From the NCBI GenBank assembly GCA_014621425.1, contig JAANBB010000105.1:41806-105805 (forward strand): a stretch of 64,000 bases of DNA, read 5' to 3'. The notes under the pieces are model-generated. The model was not told the origin of the DNA. It saw only the letters and a list, made by a program, of their open reading frames with translations, and searched no databases. Positions 23,201-32,443 of the stretch are shown piece by piece. Each line of letters begins with the position of its first letter. Position 1 is the first letter of the stretch. The position numbers were made by a program, and so were the translations under genes. This DNA comes from Cylindrodendrum hubeiense. Its lineage: Eukaryota; Ascomycota; Sordariomycetes; Hypocreales; Nectriaceae.

Positions 23201-24087
23201 CCGCCTACTTGCCGGACAATATCGAGTATCTTCGGAAAAGCAATGCTCTCCAAAGTCGACGCGACGTCTTTGATTCATTGCTGAAGACGCCATGGCTGGC
23301 TGTCGCTGTTGGCTTTTACGTCGGGACACCCATCATGTTCCCTCTGGATCCCCGGTACCTCTTTACGGGTCAGAAATACAACCCAAATCGAGTTTACACG
23401 CCAAGCGGCTCAGTCGGTCTGGGCGGCTCCTTGTTGTGTGTATACCCTATTGCTGCCCCGGGAGGTTATCAGCTCATGGGTCGGACACTGAGTGCCTGGG
23501 ATACGGCGGGTAACCGCCCTGGTTTCTCGTTGACCCGGCCCTGGTTGTTCAACCACTTCGACCTCATCAGGTTCTACGAGGTATCTGAGGAAGAATACAA
23601 CAAGGCGCAGCAGGACTTTGAGGCTGGCCGGTTCGTGTTCGACATTACAGAGACGACGCTCGATATGGATGAGTACATTGCAAAATTCGATGCAGCGAAT
23701 CGAGACCCAGAGTATCTGGACTGGCGAGAACGTCAAGCGGCGGCGGCCATGGAGATGGGAGAGCTAGAGCAGCGGCTCTTTGACGAGTGGTCAACGGCAA
23801 AGGCCGCGGAAAGCAACGATGCAGCCGACGAAGATGCCGACGTTGATTCCAGCAAAGCCGTCTTGATTGAGTCGCCAGTGGATGCCAATGTCTGGAAAGT
23901 CCTGGTACAGCCTGGAGACGAGCTACAAACGGGGCAGACAGTGGCGGTGCTCGAGGCCATGAAGATGGAGATCAATATTGTTGTCGGGGATGATCAGGCC
24001 GGGGCCGTGGTTGTCAAGATCAGCCAACCGCCGGGGACCGTTGTCAGCCCAGGGACAGTCGTAGTGAGAGCTCGGAGACAGGAATGA
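20292..24087 (+). CDS. Urea-carboxylase-like fusion: biotin carboxylase-PxpC-PxpB-biotinyl
   Basis: Two exons, 20292-20506 and 20586-24087, with a 79-bp intron (GTGAGT donor, TAG acceptor) give 1238 residues. Domain order: biotin carboxylase N-domain (from [12 protein letters not shown], about 14-130), ATP-grasp domain with glycine-rich loop [11 protein letters not shown] and [14 protein letters not shown], carboxylase C-domain to about 450, an AHS2/KipA (PxpC-like) domain from about 468 ([16 protein letters not shown]), an AHS1/KipI (PxpB-like) domain about 831-1060, and a C-terminal biotinyl domain with EAMKM (biotin on Lys1198). This is the architecture of urea carboxylase, but no allophanate hydrolase domain is attached, unlike fungal Dur1,2 urea amidolyase. 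Urea carboxylase carboxylates urea with ATP and bicarbonate. Relatives act on guanidine or related amides. The linked PxpA homologue suggests the product goes to a metal-dependent hydrolase. No targeting peptide is evident. Confidence 0.93.
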
Positions 24088-24792
24088 TTGAGACGATGGA
24101 ATTTGTGTGTCGCTCCGCTGATTCATTGCATTGAGTACATGTACATATGGGTGGCCGAATAGCAAAGTAATTGGTCATGTTTGGATTACCTATTTCTCTG
24201 ATACTCCCTTTGTCTCGCCATCTCATCACTTGCTCGACCGGTGCTTAATAACTAATGCTGGCCTTGTTATTAAAACATGACAACCCATTCATGACTCCCT
24301 GAGACCACTCGTACCCGTGGTCAGTCTCATCCTAGCGTTTCCACCAGGTAGCATCCCACCCCGCCTTTCCGCCACGATACGCACCACGAATTTCCCCCTT
24401 CGTCCGATGAGTCCAGAGCCCGTCCAATGGCCGCTAAACCAGCATCAGCAAATGCGTAGTCAGCACCCGGTAGTCAAGTAGTGTGAAAGTCTCGCCTTCT
24501 TAGCGGCTTCAGTGGCAAGTGGTCAGTTCTTTGCCCCACCCTCGCCTATCGTTTATCGTTCTGTCACAGGCCGTGTCTTATCTCGACTCTGTCCCCGCCA
24601 CGATACCATTTCACCGGGACAGACCATCTCCGCAGCGCGTCCTCGCAACGTCCACCACGCCATCTGCCGTCTGCCCAAGTTCGCGGGTCTCAGCTACATG
24701 CATCTGCTGCGGCCGTTGGTGGCCATCTCCATTCTTCTCAATCGTCCCCCCGCGTCCCACGCGTCCACTCCGTTGTCGCCGTGAAACCCGCG
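24088..24792. other. Long leader/promoter of the C2H2 regulator
   Basis: This is a 705-bp spacer, C- and T-rich in its 3' half. The frame of the regulator is open upstream from about 24487 but contains no ATG before 24793, and the translated text has no family resemblance. It is treated as promoter plus leader. Confidence 0.5.
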
Positions 24793-27586
24793 ATGAAGGG
24801 CCGCCCCCGGCTACGCGTAGCTCCTTGCTCATTCTGCAACAAAGAGTTTAAGCGGCAAGAACACCTAGACCGGCATCTGCGTACCCGCAAGTATGTCCTT
24901 CTCTCGTGGGTCTCGATGCTGAGCCCTCTCTAGATACCCGGGAGCGACCATTCGGGTGCGCCTGTGGCCGCATGTTCTCGAGACAGTAGGTCCTTGTCCC
25001 CCCGTTTATTCCTCCCTTGCGCCCATCTCCATCTTCTCTCTCCACCTCGCCAACATCCATTGGGTTGATCGCTGCGACGGCTGGATGCTTACCATGATAC
25101 CACGCGCGTCTAGGGATCTTCTCAGTCTGCATTACCGACGCTCTCACTGTTCAGCTCCTACTCCCGACATAACCCAAGCGAGACGAGATTCCGCGACTGA
25201 GCGACCCCCCCAACCTACCGCCGACCGAGTGTCGTGGACTGGGCCCGAGGCCCTTTCTCCTCCGTTGGCCAGGAGCCCTCATGGGCAAACTTCGCCCTCT
25301 TCCTACGTCAGGCAGCCTGGCACGTCTCTTGTATTTGAGGGCACCAGGTCCCAGTTCGCCACACGAGCCCATGCGACACACACCATCGACGTCATTCACG
25401 ATCTGCCAACTACCGCCATCGCCCATCTTGCTCCCGCCGCGCCATCTCAGGAACAATTCATGGGCAAATTCTCAATACACTATCCTGCTATACAAGATCC
25501 GGAACATAGTCCCGGTGACGTCTCCCGCAGCAGCGGTGATGCATCGTACAGGGAAGACAATGTTGAAATGGCCATCGAAACTGCCCCCGACTTTATGCAG
25601 TTTCAGCCTTTCGATGTCGACTTCTTCTCCAACGAAACAGACATGATTAGTGACTACCTGATGGGTGTCTTCCCACCCATGAACTATCAGCCGTCATTGA
25701 TCGAGAATGCGCCTGACGGTGCGTACAATGCGACAGACGGGAACTCGGAACCCGTCCTCCCTCGCGCTCCTCTTTCCAATGATATTGAGCTACTGGCTCC
25801 CATGCACGTTTCCCTCGAACCAAACCAGCATCATGCCAATACCATTCATCCTCATACGGTTGACCCTGAAAACGGGACCAGCCTGGCTCGCGATGGGATT
25901 GGCGCATCACTGGACGCCATTGACGACATCATAGCGACTAATCCATGGGCCGTGTCAGCAGTGGTGTACGAGAGGCTTTCCGTCGAGGTTATGAAACACG
26001 AGCACATTTTCCCAGACACATTCGTTCTTCCGTGCCGACAGACGTTGACGCGACATTTTGCCAGCTTCGTCCGTGGATTCCACCCCCACCTGCCCTTCAT
26101 CCACCTCTCAACCACCTGCTTAGATTCCATGTCGCCCATGTTGTTGCTGGCTCTTGTAACAGTTGGATCATTTTATGGATTCGAGCATTCCGACGGCTAC
26201 ACCCTGTACTTTGTTGCGAAAGCAATCGTCACTAAGAAGCTGGAGGAGCGTCGCCGAGAGGCAGCTTCACATTTGCTCCGCTGTTTTCCACACTACGCGG
26301 GACTCCCCCCTGGCGCATCCGGAGGCTCCAACGCCTCCACGCCTCAATCCGTGGCTCTCGCTACCGTTGATATTGAGCTGGTGCAAGCCTTGATGGTGCT
26401 CATTCTCGCCATGTCCTGGCTCGATGGACCGCTTGCTGAAGATGCGCTTGCAATGAGCAGTCAACTTTCCGAGCTTGCTCGTGAGGCCTTGAAGATCCCG
26501 CATATCACCCACGTGAATGATACCTGGAAGGAATGGGCGCACGAAGAAGAGTGGCGTCGGACTCTCTTTTCCGTCTACTTCGTCTTCAATATCCAAACCA
26601 TCTGTTTCAATGTGCCACCGCTCCTCCCCAACTCAGAGATGAATCTTCCCCTCCCGTGTTCTGAAGTAGAGTGGAAAGCACCTAACGCGACAGCCTGGAA
26701 TCGCCTCCATCGGAAGGGGAGCCTCCGCGACATGAGGTTTTACCACCATGTCAAGCAATTATTGTCTGGGAAGCCACTAGATATGGACGTCCCGGTAACA
26801 GAATTTGGAAATTATTTGCTCATTCAAGGCCTGGTGCAGCAAATCTACTTTGAACGGCAGGCTGCATCTGCTCTATTGAGTTCGTCGGCGAGCCTGCCAG
26901 CTGCCACCATCAAAATCTACGATGCTGCCCTTCGTGCGTGGCAATCTTGTTGGGACTCGGCCATCGAGTCTACGCTTGATCCAGCGTCTCCTCATGGTCC
27001 CCTGGCCTTCAACTCCACAGCCATGCTACGCTTGGCCCATATCCACCTTGGGGTTGGCATGTACACCCAGTGCATGCTCCGCACGCGCGATCCCAGAGTG
27101 TTGGCTCGAGCATTCGAAACAGGCCCAAACCCTATTGCACTCGAGTCAGCCCATCTGGATCAGGCGGTATTACATGCAATCTACGCGTTGAGAGTACTCG
27201 TGAGGGTTGGAATTGCGGTGGTTGCGCGGGGCCGGACGGGACATTGGAGCGTTCAACACGCCATTTGCAACTTTGCCTGCGCGCTGTTACTTGCCAATTG
27301 GCTCGAAAACCTCTTCTGTCTAGTCTCTTCAGATGGACTTGAAGCTCTGAGGAGTGAAGACAAGCGATTACTCGGCACTATCGAACGCCTTATACAAGAG
27401 ACTCATTTGGAGGGTTCTCTAGGCCCAAAAGACTCATACCCTGGCCGTATACGCCGCCTCGCCATTGCTGCCTTGAGGCTCTGGGCCGAAACGTGTAAAG
27501 GAATCCAAGTATTCGAGATTGTTTACGTCGTAGGCGAAACGCTCTCCCTCATAGCAGAATCGTTGGAAAAGCATTTTGAAAGATAA
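24793..27586 (+). CDS. C2H2 zinc finger / fungal_trans transcription factor
   Basis: Three exons, 24793-24886, 24934-24985 and 25114-27586, give 872 residues. Finger 1 is C12-x2-C15-x12-H28-x3-H32 and finger 2 is C40-x-C42-x12-H55-x4-H60, linked by THTRERPF, a standard inter-finger linker. Intron 1 (24887-24933, 47 bp) must use a GC donor (GCAAGT) to complete His32. Intron 2 is 24986-25113. A long acidic, Ser/Pro/Asn-rich stretch follows. From about residue 330 comes a fungal_trans (fungal-specific transcription factor) domain with the CRQTLTRHFASFVRGFHPHLPFIH start, a helical repeat core and a C-terminal LWAETCKGIQVFE segment. It should be a nuclear pathway activator. As the last gene of the run it probably controls the divergent OYE/PxpA promoter, the MFS and the carboxylase genes. 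Similar C2H2/fungal_trans proteins control catabolic clusters such as nicotinate use (HxnR) in Aspergillus. That is a comparison from memory, not an orthology claim. Confidence 0.88.
24887..24933 (+). other. GC-AG intron splitting a zinc finger codon
   Basis: The 47-bp intron has a GCAAGT donor and a TAG acceptor and interrupts the codon of the second histidine of finger 1 (C|AT). A GTATGT donor four bases downstream (24891) would instead change the frame and destroy finger 1 and finger 2. That alternative frame happens to stay open through the second intron, so automatic gene finders could choose it wrongly. Confidence 0.7.
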
Positions 27587-28307
27587 TAGGATATAGACCT
27601 GGGGTGTATCGAGCTTTACAGCGTGTGAGCTGATAAGCTTAGTGACGGTGTACTTGTGATTAAACTGTCGAGTTTCTTCATATGTCTGTCTGTTTTGAGT
27701 CTTTCATATGATTGCAACGCCACATAGTGCGGCTTGGTGTCCTGACCGAAGGGTAATTAATTATTACTGGTCGCAGAGGAAAAGAACATGTTGATCAGGT
27801 TTTGATTGCTTATTGACGTTATCTAACCGTAACATAATGCAATCGATTCTATAGATCCAATGTCCCACACTTTGATCATACAATTATAACTTGATATCAA
27901 TTACGCAAAACTCAAGTTGTGAATCACTGCTCAATTAACACGACTCCAATCCTCCTTGTGGTTAGTGATGTTGACGCAATATTAGCAAATTTCAACAACA
28001 CACTATTGGCTAATTTTGACGACTCACCATTGGTCAATTTTGACGACACTGTCTTAGGTGATAGGATCTCACAACGACGTGAGAATATGTAATATGTATG
28101 CACTAAGCTTAGACCATGTGATTAGTGTGTTGTGACGGCGGGCATGACCTAGGATGTGAGTTTACCAACGGCATGAACACACGGCTCGGTTGTGCTACCG
28201 AGTTCGGCTGTACATAAGAGGCAACATCTATAACTTAATTAATCAGGCCCGTGATGAGTCGGCAACTATCGAGACTTCGATACTACTCTTTTACTCACTC
28301 ACGCAAA
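27587..28307. other. Intergenic with a three-copy 24-bp imperfect repeat
   Basis: The spacer between the regulator and a broken dioxygenase contains three diverged 24-bp units at 27975-28046. The rest is AT-rich with no coding signal. Confidence 0.5.
27975..28046. repeat. 24-bp imperfect tandem repeat, three copies
   Basis: The units at 27975-27998, 27999-28022 and 28023-28046 share an attgg/attag core followed by aattttgacga or aatttcaacaa. The first unit is more diverged than the other two. The role is unknown. Confidence 0.65.
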
Positions 28308-29306
28308 ATGTCATTTGTTACTGCCACCGAGACAGAGTCGGCCGCCGTGCCCCAGGGGAGCGACAACGGCCAGAGCGCTAACCAGCTCATTAGCGAGCCT
28401 GTTCAGTACAGTAGCACCCTCGACCAGTATGAGTCCTTCAACGTTACACCAGTAATCGGTAGAGAGTTTCCGACCTCGCAACTGAGCGAGTTTCTCAAAG
28501 ATGATACTAAGATTTCGTGATCTCGGCATAACGGGTCGGTTCATTATGCTCAAAGTCTTGATCCTAGCTGACGATGCAGCAGTTGCTCAACGTGGTGTTG
28601 TCTTCTTCCGCAACCAGGATCTCACTGTTGAGGAACAGAAGCTCTTACGGCAAAAGCTTGGTCTTCTGACAGGCAAGCCTGAGACTTCCGTAGTGCGTCT
28701 TCTAATACAGACCATATATGACTAAAACCAACATGGTGTCGAATAGTTACATCGACACGCAGTCAATAATAGCAAACGAGGTGTTGCTGTTGATCAGGCT
28801 GGTAACCGTGACGATGAGATCTCTGTCATCTCATCTGAGGTAAGTCACATCATCCAGTTCTATACTACCACATTTTTTGACTGAGATGTTTTTCACCTAG
28901 CAAAACAAGAAGTTTTACAATGGCATCTTTACTGTCGACTCTAAGAAGATTGCCAGCCATGGATGGCACGCAGAGTAGGTGATTGTTCAAAAGCCTGTGT
29001 CGCCATTCTGACATTTGCGACAGCATCTAATTCGAGCCAATTCCTTCGGACTACACAATCTTGAAGGTCCAAACTCTCCCTGAGGGCAGTGGTGGCGACA
29101 CCCTGTGGGCATCCGGCTACGAAGCATACGATCGTCTATCTCCAGCCTGGCAAAGGTTCGCGGAGACTCTGACGGCTACTCACGCCCAGGTGCGCTTATT
29201 CTAGTAGAACATGCAAATCAGACATCTAACATGTTTTCCATAGCCCTACTTCCGGAAGCTGTTAAAGAAGCACTACGCAAGACCTCGGTCGCTTATAGCA
29301 ACTTAA
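28308..29306 (+). pseudogene. Broken TauD/TfdA-like dioxygenase
   Basis: The ATG at 28308 opens a reading frame typical of fungal Fe(II)/2-oxoglutarate dioxygenases of the TauD/TfdA family (QRGVVFFRNQDLT is the recognisable segment, with the LTVEEQ helix after it). An extra T at about 28515 shifts the frame in the first exon. Later segments (NKKFYNGIFTVDSKKIASHGWHAE, then FEPIPSDY) lie between what look like old introns. The first Fe ligand H-x-D block has lost its Asp, with a stop in the frame just before FEPIPSDY. The protein text ends near RPRSLIAT, well before the distal His and Arg of the catalytic site. The gene is therefore decayed: frameshift, stop and C-terminal truncation. In the living family the enzyme would hydroxylate taurine, sulfonates or similar. 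Confidence 0.8.
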
Positions 29307-30286
29307 AAAGGTACTAGAATTACTGGACTAAGTCTACGATATGGTCAGTTTATATCTCTATCCAGCTGTATACAGAGTGCTTCAATACGAATTAAATGCA
29401 TACCTTACCTCTGAGACTACTACCCTATATCACTAATGTGACAGCTGGTGTGGTTGACTGTGCCTAGGATACATGAGAAGTAGAAATACATTACATTCCT
29501 GAAAAGATCACTCAAATCGAATATACACACTACTGTCATTTTAATTCAATCACTTTTGTACAATCCTTTTCTATTTTGAAAACCGCGCGAAACTTGAGCA
29601 GACTAAATCATATCACTTACTTCATTAAACCACGCACATAAATTTATATGCGCAAGCTCATATTAGTAAACCTCCTCTACATATTACACTTACAAACTGA
29701 AATCAAACACTGTTTCCCTCCGATTGGAAAATTCTTGGAGTATTGTTTAATCATGGAAAGCCTGATCTGTATCTGGCCGAGATCTGAGCTCTTTACGTCG
29801 TGCTATTCTCCATATGTCATTACCACATTCCGTAGCCCCACTAATGAGGAGGTGAAATGAACTTCTAGCGCTGCGCTAGGAGGTTCTGGATCCACTAAGC
29901 TGAAAATAAGACCCATGGGGCTGAAAATGCCCGACCAGGGCAGAGCTCCCCTTTTGCCCAGGCTAGCGCATGCTGGGAGAAAGATAGTGCAGTAAGGTTG
30001 ACATTGTGGACCGTTTTGCTGGTAGACTGTGCCTTAATATCGGAGCCAGCGAGAACTATTTCGACTCCGCCGCTCACATGCAGGGTCATTTCGCTGATAA
30101 GGCGACACGTGGGGAATTTAGATGGGGCATCAACAAGTTGGGCGGAGGTAGTCGAGTCGTATATATATTGGGGTATGGACCGCTTGGCGTTACCTAGATC
30201 TCCTTTTAATATCCCCGCTCAGCGTATCTCGCCCGATCTGATAAATAACCCTGTCCCCAGTCAGCCTCAATAGGCCGCTGAGTCCA
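29307..30286. other. AT-rich spacer, promoter region of the tetraspan gene
   Basis: The section from 29,330 to 29,860 is AT-rich and contains no coherent frame, consistent with decayed sequence next to the broken dioxygenase. From about 29,880 the composition returns to normal. The promoter of the gene at 30287 lies here and contains the TATA-like element at 30160. Confidence 0.5.
30160..30169 (+). promoter_or_regulatory. TATA-like element
   Basis: tatatatatt lies 118 bp upstream of the ATG of the SUR7-like gene at 30287, within the distance range seen in fungal promoters. The assignment rests on position and sequence only. Confidence 0.4.
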
Positions 30287-31455
30287 ATGGGACTTAGGAA
30301 TACAAAACCTCCCTCCTGCGCAGTGGTGTGGGGGTTGAAGGAAGATTCTCGAGGATGGCGATTATGGCTCATCGTTGCTGTATTGCGTAAGTCAACTAGA
30401 ACCCGTCTCCCTCGAATGAGATCTCCCCTCTCCAAACAGAGAGAAGAAGTTACAAGGTGACAAGGGCTAACATTTTGCACCAGTTGGCTTAATTGTCAAT
30501 TTTGTTGCTGTGTTAGGGTGTATGTCTCCTACAACAAGCACAATATATTTGTATAAGCTTGACCATGATCAATTGCTTGGTGCAATCGAGGTGGTCACAA
30601 ACAGCTCTACAGAGGCATTAGAGAATACCGCGTTGCCTCAGGCTTGGTATTGGGGTCTCTCAGGTTAGTCAACTTTACGAGTCTTCTCCGCGGCGTCCTC
30701 CCACATCTTGCGCTTTATTTGTGGTGGTAAAAATACAGCCGACTAACTTGATGCCAGGCGTATGCGACGACCAACGATACTGTGAACGAGCCTTCCCCCC
30801 GACCTTCTCTCTTGGTACCATGGTCAAGACTTCTCTTGGCCACTCCTTCGCCGACAATGAAACCGCCATCGCCGCTGCCTACAAACCTTGGGCTTCTGCA
30901 ATCCGCAAGTCGTCTATTGACGGCTCCTCCGAGACAGTCTCCTCCCAGTTACACTCCGACCACGCCAAGTTCTTGTCCTTTGCCCGGGCATCTGCCGCAC
31001 TCGCCATTCTTGCACTCTTCACCTCCGTGGCTGTATTTGCTTGCGCCCTTGTTTCCATGCACCCACGTCTGCAGGGTCGTCCCCCACTGTGGGCGCTGTA
31101 CCTTGCAACCTTTTTCGATGGATTGATGCTGCTTGCGGCCACTGCACTGGCTATAAACGCCATGAACTATGGGCCGCGCTCTATTATACGATACGCCGGG
31201 GTTGAGATTAAGACGGGTGAGTTTCTTGGCCCGGGCATGTACACGCTCATGGCAGGTGTCGTAATCAAGTTTATTGCTATCGCAGGCTTCTTTGTCGGCT
31301 TTGTCGTCTTCGGTATAGTATCGATCGTGGCCGCAGCCTGGCCGCTCCTTTTTGGGTGGTGCATGTGCGGGGGCAGGAGGCATCACTACGTATGTAACAA
31401 CTGTGGTTGGACAGGAAGTGGCTCATCCGGAGATGTTTATTGTCCTAACTGCTGA
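30287..31455 (+). CDS. SUR7/PalI-like tetraspan protein with C-terminal zinc ribbon
   Basis: Three exons, 30287-30386, 30484-30663 and 30758-31455, with introns of 97 and 94 bp (GGCTAAC and GACTAACTTG branch sites) give 325 residues. Helix 1 is WLIVAVLLGLIVNFVAVLG. An extracellular loop has the claudin/SUR7 signature WYWGLSGVC with a second Cys in CDDQRYC. Helices 2-4 start at ARASAALAILALFTSVAVF, LYLATFFDGLMLLAATAL and TLMAGVVIKFIAIAGFFVG. SUR7/PalI proteins organise plasma-membrane domains (eisosomes) or sense pH (PalI/Rim9). Unusual here is the cytosolic tail: CNNC near residue 305 and CPNC at the very C-terminus form a Cys4 zinc ribbon (C-x2-C-x13-C-x2-C), which I do not know from SUR7 proteins. 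Without the first two exons the protein would lack helix 1 and the loop signature, which is why I use the upstream start. Confidence 0.85.
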
Positions 31456-32039
31456 GACTTGGTTTTGTAGTTATTCAGTAGTTTTAGCTCTCAGTTTTCA
31501 AAATTTGCATTGGCATAGTGATAACTCTTTCCTTGCCTTTGGGTGAAAGCGTTCTGCAGTTGAGCCCAGGCTACTTTGTACTGTAGCCCTTGATTTGAGC
31601 GGGGTTCCTCATAGCGATATGTAGCATACAACTTAATCCGTCCCATACTTCTAGCCAGGCAGGGGGGACTCCAATTAGATTATATTTCCGTGCAATTGGA
31701 AACCAGGCATACCTCACCTAACTCGCTGAAGCAATTTCTGTCATGCTTATCAGACTCCAAGCATTCAACCTAAGCAACTTAATCCTACTGAAATCTACTT
31801 GACGAGCCTATCTCCGTTTTCTCAATTGTGGATTGGCTAGTCGATTCCTCATGGATTTATTCGAACCTGTAAAGTTGAGTCAAGATGTTATTTAACAAGG
31901 CTGCTGAGAGATGGGGGCCTAACTGGGCACCTTAGTCAACCCACCAGGTAACCCGAAATGAGGGTTTTCTTTTTCTATCACAGCCTGACCCCACTCTAGA
32001 CTTTCTTTATAACCATAAGCATCATTTCATCGCGATAGG
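31456..32039. other. Intergenic, no feature seen
   Basis: AT-rich spacer after the tetraspan gene. I see no coding frame, RNA or repeat signal. Confidence 0.5.
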
Positions 32040-32345
32040 ATGTCTCCCACTACTATCCAGGGTGGAGCTACCATCGCTAGGACAGCAACCTTGTTTACAA
32101 TCCTGAAAAATTCTCTCAATAAGACAGAAGCCCGACCACGCGTTCATAATCCTTTTAGAACTTCTTTCACACCAATCAAGCCCTTCCTACATAGTCTACC
32201 CCCTGCATTGTTTCTAAGAGCGAGACAATTCCTCCAGCGCACTCCCTCAGCTACTTCATGGCCCTGGGCGGCAATCGCCGCTATGATTGCTTTGGGGATT
32301 CTCTCGATACTGCCGTATGCATCTTTCCCTATATTTGCTAGTTGA
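32040..32345 (+). CDS. Possible small membrane-anchored frame upstream of HET pseudogene
   Basis: This frame of 101 residues has an ATG, a basic N-terminal half and one strong membrane segment near the end (WAAIAAMIALGILSILPY). It stops 100 bp before the first HET block. It may be the N-terminus of the same decayed gene or an independent short protein. I do not recognise it. Confidence 0.3.
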   Translation: MSPTTIQGGATIARTATLFTILKNSLNKTEARPRVHNPFRTSFTPIKPFLHSLPPALFLRARQFLQRTPSATSWPWAAIAAMIALGILSILPYASFPIFAS

Positions 32346-32443
32346 AATGCCCTTGATGATTACGCTGAAAAGCGCCGATCCGTGCGAGAGGAATAACAGG
32401 TTATGAAGAGATTAGGGTAGCCTGAATCTTCGGCGACGGTTTA

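Noticed and set aside
20292..24087. Pyruvate carboxylase or acetyl-CoA carboxylase
   Set aside because: The domains after the biotin carboxylase are KipA/KipI-like rather than a pyruvate or acetyl-CoA carboxyltransferase.
24956..25113. Continuous frame through the second intron as the N-terminus of the C2H2 regulator
   Set aside because: It would remove both zinc fingers; the spliced model restores exact C2H2 spacing and the linker THTRERPF.
28308..29306. Functional dioxygenase gene
   Set aside because: Frameshift, stop and truncated catalytic region indicate decay.
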